Source: Roseococcus thiosulfatophilus | Lineage (GTDB): Bacteria > Pseudomonadota > Alphaproteobacteria > Acetobacterales > Acetobacteraceae | Direction of reading: 5' to 3' | Length of the DNA stretch: 64,000 nt | Assembly (NCBI RefSeq): GCF_017311575.1 | Contig: NZ_JAFFQY010000061.1 | Coordinates: 1 to 64,000 of the forward strand | Part shown: in pieces, positions 1 through 9,050 of the stretch | How the letters are laid out: the number at the start of each line of letters is the position of its first letter | Numbering within the stretch: the first letter of the stretch is position 1 | Notes under the pieces: generated by a model | Seen by the model: the letters and a program-made list of their open reading frames with translations, nothing else | What the model was told of the DNA's origin: nothing | The model's database searches: none | Program-made: the position numbers and the translations under genes

Positions 1-2
1 CG

Positions 3-29
3 GCGATCGTGCGCGCGGAACTCGGCTGA
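3..29 (+). CDS. possible C-terminal tail of an upstream gene (partial)
   Basis: The first bases can be read in one frame as A-I-V-R-A-E-L-G followed by TGA at 27-29, after which a gap with a good ribosome binding site leads to the next gene. Codon composition fits coding sequence, but only eight codons are present, so product and family cannot be told. It may equally be non-coding. Confidence 0.25.
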   Translation, partial: AIVRAELG

Positions 30-106
30 GCACGGCACGCACCCGCCTTCGCGGTTGACCCTGCGGGCGAGGCCCTTATCGTCGAGAACAACAAGGAGGC
101 ACAAGC

Positions 107-1627
107 ATGAGAAGGTATCTTCTGGGGGCCGTGGCCATGGCCGCCGCGGTGACGTTCGGCGCACCCGCCGTGCTGGCGCAGCCGGCGCAGAACACCATTC
201 GCTGGTTCTCCGACACGGAGCCGGCGAACATGTCGCCCTACTTCAACTCGACGCGCGAGGGCGTGATCTTCGGCTTCCATGTCTGGGACGCGCCGCTCTA
301 CCGCAACCTCCGCACCGGCGAGTATGAGAACCACCTGGCGGAGTCGGTTCGCATCGTGGATGACACCACGATCGAGCTTCGCATCCGCCAGGGCATCGTC
401 GCGCACAATGGCGACACGGTGGATGCGCGCGACGTGGTGGCCACCGTCGAGTTCGCCCTCGACCCCGCCAACCAGGTGACCAATGGCGGCCGCGCCCGCT
501 GGCTCGCGGGCGCGGAGCTGGTGGACAACCACACGGTCCGCCTGCGCACCCCGGCCGCCTTCGGCCCCTGGCAGGAATACCTCACCACGCTGCTGATCAT
601 CCCGCGCGCCTCGCTCGCCACCGGGCGCGAGGGCATGGGCCGCAACCCGATCGGCACCGGTCCCTACCGCGTGACGGAACTCAGCGCCGGCCAGCGCATC
701 GTGTTCGAGCGTTTCGACCGCTATTTCGGCGGCGCGAAGGGCCAGCCCGAGGTGGAGCGCCTGGTGTTCCGCCGCGTGCCCGAAGCGAACACCCGCGTGG
801 CCGAGCTGCTGACCGGCGGCGTGGACTGGGTGTGGCGGGTCACACCCGACCAGGCGCGCAACCTGCAGCGCCGCCGCGGCGTGACCGTGGCCTCGGGCGG
901 CACGGTGCGCTTCCACTATCTGCAGATGGACGCCGCCGGCCGCACCGGCGAGCAAGACAACCCGATGCGCGACATCCGGGTGCGCCAGGCCATCAACCAC
1001 GCGATCGACCGCGCGGGCATCGTGCGGAACCTGGTGGGCGAAGGCTCCGACCCGCTGCACACCCCTTGCCATCCGGACCAGTTCGGCTGCGTGCAGGACG
1101 GCATCACGCGCTACGACTACAACCCCGAGCGCGCCCGCCAGCTGCTGGCCGAGGCGGGCTTCGCCAACGGCTTCACCGTGAACATCATGGGCTATCGCGA
1201 ACGCCCCTGGGCCGAGGCCATCATCGGCAATCTGCGCGCCGTGGGCATCACCGCGAACCTGCAATGGCAGCAGTACGACGCCTACCAGCGCGCGACGCGC
1301 GAGGGGCAGGTGCGGCTGGCCTATGGGTCCTGGGGCTCGACCTCGCTCTTCGACGTGGCGAACTCCACCTCCTACTTCTTCCGCGGTTCCACCGACGACA
1401 TGACGCGGGACCCGGAGGTGATCGCCCTGCTGGAGCGCGGCGACAACAACACCGACCCCGCCGCCCGGCTTGAGGCCTATACGGCCGCCATGCGCCGCAT
1501 CACCGAGCAGGCCTACTGGGCCCCGTTGTGGACCTTCCCGCTGACCTACGCCTTCAATTCGCAGCTGGAATTCTCGCCGACGGCGGATGAGGTGCCGCGC
1601 TTCTACTCGGCCCGCTGGCGGCGCTGA
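107..1627 (+). CDS. ABC transporter substrate-binding protein, peptide/opine type (SBP family 5)
   Basis: Periplasmic binding protein of a dipeptide/oligopeptide/opine-class ABC importer. The 506-residue protein opens with a Sec signal (hydrophobic core residues 6-20, likely cleavage after A-V-L-A near residue 24) and has the size and organisation of DppA/OppA-type proteins. The start is supported by AAGGAGG at 93-99, seven bases before the ATG. It is the first gene of a run of five importer genes (107-5418) spaced by a few bases or overlapping, so it is likely co-transcribed with them. The ligand cannot be read from sequence; the adjacent enolase-superfamily gene suggests a small organic acid derivative or modified amino acid rather than bulk peptides. 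Confidence 0.93.
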   Translation: MRRYLLGAVAMAAAVTFGAPAVLAQPAQNTIRWFSDTEPANMSPYFNSTREGVIFGFHVWDAPLYRNLRTGEYENHLAESVRIVDDTTIELRIRQGIVAHNGDTVDARDVVATVEFALDPANQVTNGGRARWLAGAELVDNHTVRLRTPAAFGPWQEYLTTLLIIPRASLATGREGMGRNPIGTGPYRVTELSAGQRIVFERFDRYFGGAKGQPEVERLVFRRVPEANTRVAELLTGGVDWVWRVTPDQARNLQRRRGVTVASGGTVRFHYLQMDAAGRTGEQDNPMRDIRVRQAINHAIDRAGIVRNLVGEGSDPLHTPCHPDQFGCVQDGITRYDYNPERARQLLAEAGFANGFTVNIMGYRERPWAEAIIGNLRAVGITANLQWQQYDAYQRATREGQVRLAYGSWGSTSLFDVANSTSYFFRGSTDDMTRDPEVIALLERGDNNTDPAARLEAYTAAMRRITEQAYWAPLWTFPLTYAFNSQLEFSPTADEVPRFYSARWRR

Positions 1628-1630
1628 TCG

Positions 1631-2548
1631 GTGCTGCGTTTCACCCTACGCCGGCTGCTGCTGGCGCTGGTGGTCGGCATCGCCGTCTCCGCCATCGCCT
1701 TCATGCTGCTGCGCGTCTCCGGCGACCTGGCCATCGCCCTCGCCGGAGAGGATGCCAGCCCCGCGGAAGTCGAACGCATCCGCGAGCAATATGGCCTGAA
1801 CCGCCCGATCATCGTGCAATACGCGGAATGGCTGTGGCGGGCGGTGCAGGGTGATCTCGGGCGTTCGCTCTTCTATCCGGAGAGCGTCGCCAACCTCATC
1901 ATGTCGCGCCTGCCGGTGACGCTGACGCTGGCGGGGCTGGGCCTCGTCATCGCGCTGCTGATCTCGCTGCCGCTCGGCATCATCGCGGCCCTCAGACGCA
2001 ACACCTGGGTGGACCGAGGCGCGCTGGGCATCGCGGTCGTCGGACAGGCCATGCCGAATTTCTGGTTCGGCCTGCTGATGATCTTCTTCTTCGGCCTCTC
2101 GCTCGGCTGGCTGCCGATCTCGGGGTCCGACACCTGGATGCACTTCGTCATGCCGGCCATCACGCTGGGCTGGTTCTCCGCCCCGGTGCTGATGCGCCTC
2201 ACGCGCGGCGGCATGGTGGAGGTGATGACGTCGGACTACATCCGCACCGCGCGCGCCAAGGGGCTTCCCGGCCGCGTCGTGGTGCTGAAGCACGCGCTGC
2301 GGAACGCCATCATCCCGGTGGTGGCGCTGTGCTCCGTGCAGTTCGGGAACATGCTCTCGGGCTCGGTCATCATCGAGACAGTCTTCGCGTTGCAGGGCAT
2401 CGGCTACCTCGCCTGGGAGGCGATTTCCCGCCGCGACTTCCCCGTGGTCCAGGGCATCCTGCTGCTGGTGGCGCTGTTCTACGTGATCCTGACGCTGCTG
2501 GCGGACATCCTGAACGCCTGGCTCGATCCGCGCATCCGCAGGGGCTGA
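1631..2548 (+). CDS. ABC transporter permease, DppB-like
   Basis: Inner-membrane permease of the importer, 305 residues with about six hydrophobic segments. The N-terminal half has the extended periplasmic loop typical of DppB/OppB, and the cytoplasmic EAA-type loop is visible around residues 198-225 (Y-I-R-T-A-R-A-K-G), the contact site for the ATPases. It starts with GTG three bases after the stop of the binding-protein gene and ends one base before the next permease. It pairs with the DppC-like subunit downstream to form the translocation channel. Confidence 0.93.
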   Translation: MLRFTLRRLLLALVVGIAVSAIAFMLLRVSGDLAIALAGEDASPAEVERIREQYGLNRPIIVQYAEWLWRAVQGDLGRSLFYPESVANLIMSRLPVTLTLAGLGLVIALLISLPLGIIAALRRNTWVDRGALGIAVVGQAMPNFWFGLLMIFFFGLSLGWLPISGSDTWMHFVMPAITLGWFSAPVLMRLTRGGMVEVMTSDYIRTARAKGLPGRVVVLKHALRNAIIPVVALCSVQFGNMLSGSVIIETVFALQGIGYLAWEAISRRDFPVVQGILLLVALFYVILTLLADILNAWLDPRIRRG

Positions 2549-2549
2549 C

Positions 2550-3437
2550 ATGAGCGACATCACCGCACCCACCGGCCCGAAGCTTCGCAAGAAGCGCGGC
2601 CGCATCCTGGGCAATTCCGGGCTGATCGTGGCCGCCACCGTGCTCGGCCTGATCACACTCATGGCGATCTTCGCGCCCTTCATCGCGCCGCACGACCCCT
2701 ACGCGCAGACCCTGGACGACCGGCTGATCCCGCCCGCCTTCATCGATGCCGAGATGGCGGACCCACGCTACCTCCTGGGCACGGACAATCTCGGGCGCGA
2801 CTACCTCTCGCGGTTGATCTATGGCGCGCGCATCTCCCTGCTCATCGGCCTGCTGACCATGCTGGTCTCGGGCGTCATCGGCACGGTGCTGGGGGTCGCG
2901 GCGGGGTATTTCGGCGGGCGGGTGGACACGGTGGTGTCCTTCCTCATCACCACGCGGCTCTCGCTGCCGGTGGTGATGGTGGCGCTGGCCGTCGTGGCCG
3001 TGGCGGGCGGCTCGTTGCAGGTGGTGGTCCTCGTGCTCGGGCTGCTGCTGTGGGACCGCTTCGCGGTGGTGATGCGAAGTGCCACCATGCAGCTGCGCAA
3101 CCTCGAATACGTGGCGGCCGCGCAGTCGGTGGGCTGTTCCACGCCACGCATCCTGGTGGGTGAGATCCTGCCCAACCTGATCCCGGCGCTGGTGGTGGTG
3201 GCCAGCTACGAGATGGCGCAGGCCATCCTGCTGGAGGCGGCGCTGTCCTTCCTCGGCCTCGGCGTGCAGCCGCCCCTGCCCTCCTGGGGGCTGATGGTGG
3301 CGGAGGCGAAGGAGGTCATGCTCTTCGACCCCTGGGTCATCCTGCTGCCGGGCCTTGCCATCTGCGTGCTGGTGCTGGCCATCAACATGCTGGGCGACGG
3401 CATCCGTGACGTCACGGCGCCGGAGGGCCGCTCATGA
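2550..3437 (+). CDS. ABC transporter permease, DppC-like
   Basis: Second permease of the importer, 295 residues. It has the DppC/OppC layout: a charged N-terminus with one membrane segment (about residues 25-48), a periplasmic stretch, then five membrane segments. The EAA loop lies near residues 188-215 (A-A-A-Q-S-V-G-C). Its stop codon overlaps the start of the first ATPase gene (ATGA at 3434-3437), supporting translational coupling within the operon. Confidence 0.93.
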   Translation: MSDITAPTGPKLRKKRGRILGNSGLIVAATVLGLITLMAIFAPFIAPHDPYAQTLDDRLIPPAFIDAEMADPRYLLGTDNLGRDYLSRLIYGARISLLIGLLTMLVSGVIGTVLGVAAGYFGGRVDTVVSFLITTRLSLPVVMVALAVVAVAGGSLQVVVLVLGLLLWDRFAVVMRSATMQLRNLEYVAAAQSVGCSTPRILVGEILPNLIPALVVVASYEMAQAILLEAALSFLGLGVQPPLPSWGLMVAEAKEVMLFDPWVILLPGLAICVLVLAINMLGDGIRDVTAPEGRS

Positions 3438-4432
3438 CCACGCCCGTCCTCGATGTGAAGCAGCTCGCCGTCCAGATCCCCGTGGCGGATGGCATCCTGC
3501 ACGCGGTGCGTGACGTGACGCTGACCGTGGCGCGCGGCGAGACGCTCTGCGTGGTGGGGGAGAGCGGCTGCGGCAAGTCGCTCACCTCGCTCGCCGTCAT
3601 GGGGCTGCTGCCCAGCTCGGCACGGCGCACCGCGGCCCATATGCGCTTTGCCGGCGAAGACCTGCTGGACATGACGCCGCGGCGCCTGCGCGAATTGCGC
3701 GGCAACCGCATGGCCATGATCTTCCAGGAGCCGATGACCAGCCTGAACCCGGCCTGGACCATCGGCGACCAGCTGACCGAGCCCTTCCTGCGCCACGGCA
3801 AGGGCAACCGCCGGGAAGCCACCGACCGCGCCGTCTTCCTACTGGAGCGCGTGGGCATCGCCGCCGCCGGGCGCCGCCTCGTGCAATATCCGCATGAACT
3901 CTCGGGCGGGCTGCGCCAGCGCGTGATGATCGCGATGGCGCTGATGTGCGGCCCCGACCTGATCCTGGCCGATGAGCCCACCACCGCGCTCGACGTCACC
4001 ATCCAGGCGGAAATCCTGCATCTTCTGGCCGAGCTCCAGCAGGAGTTCGGGATGGGCCTGCTGCTGGTGACGCACGACCTCGGCATCGTGGCGCGCGTCG
4101 CCCACCGCGTCGCCGTCATGTATGCGGGCGAGGTGGTGGAAAGCGGGCCCACGGTCACCGTCTTCGACGAGCCCCGCCACCCCTACACGCGCGGGCTGAT
4201 TGACTGCATCCCCATCCCCGCGCGCAGCAGGCCGGGCGTGCCGCTCGGCACCATTCCGGGCCTGGTGCCGAGCCTGGTGGGCGGCATCGAGGGCTGCGCC
4301 TTCCGCGAGCGCTGCGCCTTCGCGACCGAACCCTGCGCCCGCCCCGTGCCGGTGGTCACCGGCGCGGAGGACCATGCCTGGCGCTGCATCCTGCCCGCCG
4401 CGGTGCCCTCCCTGCTGGAGAACCCGGCATGA
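3434..4432 (+). CDS. ABC transporter ATP-binding protein, DppD-like
   Basis: ATPase subunit of 332 residues with Walker A G-E-S-G-C-G-K-S at residues 42-49, Q-loop region F-Q-E-P-M-T-S, signature L-S-G-G-L-R-Q-R, Walker B with L-A-D-E-P, and switch His in V-T-H-D-L. The C-terminal oligopeptide-transporter extension contains a four-Cys set (G-C-A-F-R-E-R-C, E-P-C, W-R-C) seen in many DppD/DppF proteins and suspected in that family to bind a metal cluster. It overlaps both neighbours by four bases (ATGA). Confidence 0.93.
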   Translation: MTTPVLDVKQLAVQIPVADGILHAVRDVTLTVARGETLCVVGESGCGKSLTSLAVMGLLPSSARRTAAHMRFAGEDLLDMTPRRLRELRGNRMAMIFQEPMTSLNPAWTIGDQLTEPFLRHGKGNRREATDRAVFLLERVGIAAAGRRLVQYPHELSGGLRQRVMIAMALMCGPDLILADEPTTALDVTIQAEILHLLAELQQEFGMGLLLVTHDLGIVARVAHRVAVMYAGEVVESGPTVTVFDEPRHPYTRGLIDCIPIPARSRPGVPLGTIPGLVPSLVGGIEGCAFRERCAFATEPCARPVPVVTGAEDHAWRCILPAAVPSLLENPA

Positions 4433-5418
4433 GCGACCAACAGCCCATCCTCGAACTGCGGAACGTGGTGAAGCGCTATTCCGTGGGGCGTGGCATGTTC
4501 GCGCCCAAGCGGCCGCTGATGGCGGTGGGTGGCGTCTCGCTCTCCGTCCCGCGCGGCCAAGTGCTGGGCCTGGTGGGCGAGAGCGGCTGCGGCAAGAGCA
4601 CGCTGGCCAAGATGGTGCTGGGCCTCGAAACCCCCACCGAGGGCGAGGTGCTGATTGACGGCCGCCCCATCGCGCAGCTCGGCCGCCTGGAACGGGCGCG
4701 GCTGGTGCAGCCGGTCTTCCAGGACCCCTATTCCTCGCTGAACCCGCGCAAGACCATCGCCTCCATCGTCGGCCTGCCGCTGGCGGTGCATGGCGAGGGA
4801 AGTGCGGCCGAACGCGAGACGCGCGTCGCGGAGATGCTGGCCCTGGTGGGCCTCTCCCCCCGCCATGCCGCGGCCTATCCCTCGCAGCTCTCGGGCGGGC
4901 AGCGGCAGCGCGTCGCCATCGCGCGCGCGCTGATCCTGAAGCCGCAGCTTCTCATCTGCGACGAACCTACCTCCGCGCTCGACGTGTCGGTGCAGGCGCA
5001 GATCCTGAACCTGCTGATGGACCTGCAGTCGCGGCTGGGGCTGACCAGCCTCTTCATCAGCCACAACCTGGCCGTCGTGCAGATGCTCGCGACCCGCGTG
5101 GCGGTCATGTATCTGGGCCGCGTGGTGGAGGAAGGCCCGACCGCCGAGGTCATGGTCCGGGCCCAGCACCCCTACAGCCGCGGCCTCCTGGCCTCGGTGC
5201 TGACGCCCGACCCGCGGCTTGGCCTGCCGGACACCCGGCTGGGCAGCGTGTTCCCGGACCCGCTGGCGCCGCCGCCCGGCTGCGCCTTCCACCCGCGCTG
5301 CCCGCTGGTCTTCGACCGTTGCAAGGTGGAGGCGCCGCGGCTGCGGAACCACCAGGGCGCATCACGCGCAGCCTGCCACGCCGCCGAACGAGATGCCGCC
5401 GCGATGATCCCGGCCTGA
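4429..5418 (+). CDS. ABC transporter ATP-binding protein, DppF-like
   Basis: Second ATPase of the importer, 329 residues, with Walker A G-E-S-G-C-G-K-S-T, signature L-S-G-G-Q-R-Q-R, Walker B I-C-D-E-P, and switch His in I-S-H-N-L. The C-terminus repeats the Cys pattern of the previous subunit (G-C-A-F-H-P-R-C and later Cys). It would form the ATPase heterodimer with the DppD-like protein. Its TGA overlaps the ATG of the following enolase-family gene by one base (TGATG at 5416-5420), so that gene belongs to the same transcript. Confidence 0.93.
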   Translation: MSDQQPILELRNVVKRYSVGRGMFAPKRPLMAVGGVSLSVPRGQVLGLVGESGCGKSTLAKMVLGLETPTEGEVLIDGRPIAQLGRLERARLVQPVFQDPYSSLNPRKTIASIVGLPLAVHGEGSAAERETRVAEMLALVGLSPRHAAAYPSQLSGGQRQRVAIARALILKPQLLICDEPTSALDVSVQAQILNLLMDLQSRLGLTSLFISHNLAVVQMLATRVAVMYLGRVVEEGPTAEVMVRAQHPYSRGLLASVLTPDPRLGLPDTRLGSVFPDPLAPPPGCAFHPRCPLVFDRCKVEAPRLRNHQGASRAACHAAERDAAAMIPA

Positions 5419-6482
5419 TGCGGATTGGCGCCGTCACCGCCGAGATTCGGTACCTCGCCAAGCTCGGCACCGCCGCGCGCGGTTATGCGGCGCTGGATGC
5501 GCCCGCCTTCGTGCTTTGCCGCGTGGAGGGCGAGGACGGGCTGGTGGGCCAGGGCGTCACGGGCCGCTTCCTGGCGCCGCAAGTGGCAGAACTGCTCAAC
5601 ACCGGCATCGCCGAGGCGCTGGCCGGGCAGGATGCCCGGCGCATCGAGGCGGTGGGGCCCATGCTCGCCGCGCGCTTCAACCCGCGCGGCCTGGGCACGG
5701 TGCTGACGGCCGCCATCTCCGCCCTCGACATGGCGCTGTGGGACCTGCGCGCCCGCGCGCTGGGCGAGCCGCTGTGGCGGCTGCTGGGCGGCGCGCGCAC
5801 GGAGGTGCCCTGCTACGCGACGGTGGGCCTGCCCGGCTACAGCGAGGAACAGCTGGTGCAGGTGTGCCGCGACGCCATCGCGGGCGGCTATGTCGGCGTG
5901 AAGATGCTGGTGGCCGCCGGCGGGCGGTCGGTTGCGGAGGACGCGGCGCGGGTGCGCGCCGTGCGGGCGGCCATCGGCCCCGATGCGCGCCTCATCCTGG
6001 ACGCCAATTGCGGGATGCATCTGGCGGATGCGAAGCGCCTCGCCCGCATGGTCGAGGAATGCGACATCGCCTGGTTCGAGGAACCGCTGCGCGACAATGA
6101 CATCGAGGGGCTGGTGGCGCTGCGCCGAAGCGTGCGCGTGCCGCTGGGGGCCGGGCAGATGATGCACTCGCTGGCGTGGTTTCGTGAGGCGCTTTCGCGC
6201 GGGGCGCTGGACTGGGTGCAGCCCAACGCGGCCTTCTGCGGCGGCATCACCGGGTTGCAGCGCGTGCTGGCGCTGGCCGAGGCGCATGGCGTGCCCGTGG
6301 CCCATGCGGGCGGCTGGGACATCGCCAATGCAGCCGCGCTGGCGGGGCATGGCGCGGGCGGGTGGCTGGAGATGCACGGCGCCCAGGCCTCGTTGCGCGC
6401 CATGCTGGCGGAGGATCTGGTGGCCGAGGGCGGCGTCATGCGCCTGCCCGAACGCCCGGGGATTGGCTTCGCCTTCCGCTGA
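5418..6482 (+). CDS. enolase-superfamily enzyme (mandelate racemase / muconate lactonizing type)
   Basis: A 354-residue member of the MLE/MR group: an N-terminal capping domain and a C-terminal barrel. Metal-ligand positions read Asp195 (L-D-A-N), Glu221 (W-F-E-E-P) and, where most members have Glu, Gln247 (G-A-G-Q). Lys162 (V-K-M-L) occupies the usual catalytic strand, but the second Lys of the K-x-K motif is Leu. His296 with Asp265 could form the opposite-face dyad. I chose the ATG at 5418 because it overlaps the ATPase stop. Co-transcription with the importer suggests it acts on the imported compound; whether it dehydrates, racemises or lacks canonical activity is open. Confidence 0.85.
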   Translation: MRIGAVTAEIRYLAKLGTAARGYAALDAPAFVLCRVEGEDGLVGQGVTGRFLAPQVAELLNTGIAEALAGQDARRIEAVGPMLAARFNPRGLGTVLTAAISALDMALWDLRARALGEPLWRLLGGARTEVPCYATVGLPGYSEEQLVQVCRDAIAGGYVGVKMLVAAGGRSVAEDAARVRAVRAAIGPDARLILDANCGMHLADAKRLARMVEECDIAWFEEPLRDNDIEGLVALRRSVRVPLGAGQMMHSLAWFREALSRGALDWVQPNAAFCGGITGLQRVLALAEAHGVPVAHAGGWDIANAAALAGHGAGGWLEMHGAQASLRAMLAEDLVAEGGVMRLPERPGIGFAFR

Positions 6483-6494
6483 GCGGAGGCGGGC

Positions 6495-7754
6495 CTACTT
6501 CCAGCGCTTCAGCCAGCCAAGGTCGTGGCAGAGCACGATGTCGCCCATGCCGCCGCGCTTCGTGGTGGTGACGTAGAGGAACCACATCAGCAGCTCCGCA
6601 TCCTTCAGCGGCGCGGGATTGCCGTCATCGCCGAAGGCCACGATGTGCGGGAAGGCGGCGGCCCAGTTCTCCAGCACGCGGCGCGGATTGGCGCCGGCCA
6701 TGGCCATGATGGTCCAGAGGTTGAACTCGATGTGCACCAGGGTGCGGTAGCGCGCCAGCAGGTCTCCGGCGCCGGCCAGCACCGCGTCCTCGCCGCCCTC
6801 CACATCCACCTTCAGCACGTCCAGCCGCTCGCAGCCATGGTCCGCCAGCAGCCGGTCGAGCCGCTGCACCGGCACGCGCAGGACCGAGCGCCCGGCGCCG
6901 GCGGCGGCGCCCTCGCCACCGAGCAGATGGCCCGTCGCGGAGTTGCGGGCATCCGCCATGAACTCAGCGACGCCGTCGCGCGCGCCCACCGCCATCTCCT
7001 CCACCCGGGCGCGGGGCAGGCCGTTCGCGGCGAGGTTGTGGCGCAGATGCTCCGCGTTGACGGCATTGGGTTCGACCGCCAGCAGCACCGCGTGGCCGGG
7101 TGCGGCCTGCGCCATGGCCAGCGAGGCAAGGCCGATATTGGCCCCCACATCCATCAGCACCGCGCCCTGCCCGCCCCCGGCCAGATGGGCCCGGGTGACA
7201 CGCAGCAAGGAGGTGACGGAGCTTTCCACCACCCCATGCCGCAAGGCGCGCCAATAGGCATCTTCCTCCTGGCCGCGAATCCGCAGGGGGCGCCCGTCCA
7301 GCATCACCTCCGCCTCACCGGAGGGTGGGCGGGGCAGGGGCTCGGCCACGACCGGGGCAGGCATCTCCCGCCCGTCGCGCACCGCCACATAGGCGGGACT
7401 TTCAAGGAAGGCCTCGCGCAAGGCCGCGCCGGTCGAGCAGAGCACGAGGGTGGCCTCGACCTCCTCCTCCGGCGGCAGCACCCCATGCAGCAGCAATCCG
7501 GCGGCGCGAACGGCCTCGGCCTCAAGAGGCCTGTCGGGCCAGCTGCCCAGCAGCGGACGGTTCGTGGCCGCCACCTCCGCCGCCTCGCCCGAGCGCGCCA
7601 GGTGCCTCAGCACGGCCTGGGGGTCGCGCAGGGAGGCCCAGTTGGCGATGACCTTGTCGTTCTCCGGATCGCGGCCGAGCACCAGCCGGTAGGCCCAGCG
7701 CACGGCGGCCACCATGTCGGTCTGCGCCACGGGGGTCTGGCTGGCGGCGTTCAT
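6495..7754 (-). CDS. FkbM-family methyltransferase with a DUF4214-like N-terminus
   Basis: A 419-residue protein. The C-terminal part (about residues 190-380) is an FkbM-type SAM-dependent methyltransferase: M-D-V-G-A-N-I-G is the SAM motif I, followed by A-V-E-P-N and, later, K-V-D-V-E-G, all hallmarks of the family. The first 140 residues contain Y-R-L-V-L-G-R-D-P, resembling the DUF4214 module found in bacterial glycan-related and surface proteins. It is convergent with the importer operon, 12 bases after it, and separated by about 40 bases from the aminotransferase block upstream. Target unknown; FkbM enzymes often O-methylate sugars. Confidence 0.82.
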   Translation of the reverse strand: MNAASQTPVAQTDMVAAVRWAYRLVLGRDPENDKVIANWASLRDPQAVLRHLARSGEAAEVAATNRPLLGSWPDRPLEAEAVRAAGLLLHGVLPPEEEVEATLVLCSTGAALREAFLESPAYVAVRDGREMPAPVVAEPLPRPPSGEAEVMLDGRPLRIRGQEEDAYWRALRHGVVESSVTSLLRVTRAHLAGGGQGAVLMDVGANIGLASLAMAQAAPGHAVLLAVEPNAVNAEHLRHNLAANGLPRARVEEMAVGARDGVAEFMADARNSATGHLLGGEGAAAGAGRSVLRVPVQRLDRLLADHGCERLDVLKVDVEGGEDAVLAGAGDLLARYRTLVHIEFNLWTIMAMAGANPRRVLENWAAAFPHIVAFGDDGNPAPLKDAELLMWFLYVTTTKRGGMGDIVLCHDLGWLKRWK

Positions 7755-7796
7755 GCAACCCGTATCCCTGGCGCGGCGGGACTGGTCAAGCGCGCG

Positions 7797-9050
7797 TCAC
7801 AGCGCGCCCAGCGCCTCGTCGAAGAGCGAGAGGGTGCGGTCCACATCGGCATCGGTATGCGCGGTGGAGAGGTAGTACTTGCTGTCGCCCTTCATGATGC
7901 CGCCCGCGCGCAGATGGCGGTTCACCGCGGCCTGCACGGCGCCGTCGGCGCGCAGCGTGTCGCGGTGGCCGCGGATTTCGCCGGTGGCATAGACCACGTC
8001 GAACAGCACCGGCTCGCCCACCACCTGGCCTGGAATGCCGCGGCGGCGCAGCGCCTCGGTCAGCCCCGCCATCATGCGGCGCCCGCGCGCGAAGACGTCG
8101 TCATAGGCGCCGGGGCGGCGCAGCACGGAGAGGGTGGCAAGCCCCGCCACCGCCGCCACCGGATTGCCGGAGAGGGTGCCCACCTGCATGAGGAACCGCT
8201 CCTCGCCCACCTTCGCGCGGTCGAAATGCGCCATGATGTCGGCGCGGCCGCAGAGGGCCGCCAGCGGGAAGCCGCCGCCGATGATCTTGCCCAGCGTGCA
8301 GAGATCGGGCGTCACGCCGTAATAGCCCTGCGCGCCGCTGTAGCCGAAGCGGAAGCCGCAGACGACCTCGTCGAAGATCAGCGGGATGCCGAGGCGCGCG
8401 GTGACGTCGCGGATGGCCTGGAGGAAGCCCGGCACGGGCGGGATGAGGCGCTGGAAGGGCTCCAGGATCACGCCCGCCAGTTCGTCCTGGTGCGCCTCGA
8501 TCAAGGCCACGGCCGCATCGGCGTCGTTGAAGGGCGCGACCAGCACCTCGTCCTGGACTCGGGCGGGAATGCCGGCGCTGTCCGGGACGGGGTGGGGAAA
8601 GTTGGAGGGACGCTTCGGCGCCAGCGACATCAGCGCGTGGTCGCTCATGCCGTGGTAGCCGCCCTCGAACTTCAGGATCTTTTCCCGGCCCCGGAAGGCG
8701 CGGACGACGCGCATCGCGTACATGTCGGCCTCGGTGCCCGAGGCCAGGAAGCGCACCTGCTCGGCGCAGGGCATGGCGTCCACGATGGCCGCGGCGAGTT
8801 CGATGCCGGCCGGGTTGTTGGCGAAGAAGGTGGTGCCGCGGGGGATCTGCTCCAGCACCGCCGCCGTCACCTCGGGGTGCGCGTGGCCGATGAACATGGG
8901 GCCGGAGCCCAGCAGGTAGTCAATGTATTCGCGGCCCTCGCTGTCCCAGACATGCCCGCCCTCGCCGCGCACCAGCGCGATGTCGGAGGCCATGTTCCCG
9001 AAATGCCCGCCGGGCAGGACGCGGTGGGCCAGCTGGACCAGCTCGTTCAT
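7797..9050 (-). CDS. class III aminotransferase, glutamate-1-semialdehyde aminomutase-like
   Basis: PLP enzyme of 417 residues, fold type I. Lys255 in T-L-G-K-I-I-G-G-G is the Schiff-base lysine, with Asp227 in F-D-E-V-V contacting the PLP ring nitrogen, and an S-G-T-E-A phosphate-binding motif near residue 104. It resembles HemL but sits in a catabolic cluster, so it is more likely a specialised aminotransferase or aminomutase than the haem-pathway enzyme. Its start overlaps the stop of the AhpD-like gene upstream by four bases, placing it last in a four-gene operon (11516 to 7797). Confidence 0.85.
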   Translation of the reverse strand: MNELVQLAHRVLPGGHFGNMASDIALVRGEGGHVWDSEGREYIDYLLGSGPMFIGHAHPEVTAAVLEQIPRGTTFFANNPAGIELAAAIVDAMPCAEQVRFLASGTEADMYAMRVVRAFRGREKILKFEGGYHGMSDHALMSLAPKRPSNFPHPVPDSAGIPARVQDEVLVAPFNDADAAVALIEAHQDELAGVILEPFQRLIPPVPGFLQAIRDVTARLGIPLIFDEVVCGFRFGYSGAQGYYGVTPDLCTLGKIIGGGFPLAALCGRADIMAHFDRAKVGEERFLMQVGTLSGNPVAAVAGLATLSVLRRPGAYDDVFARGRRMMAGLTEALRRRGIPGQVVGEPVLFDVVYATGEIRGHRDTLRADGAVQAAVNRHLRAGGIMKGDSKYYLSTAHTDADVDRTLSLFDEALGAL

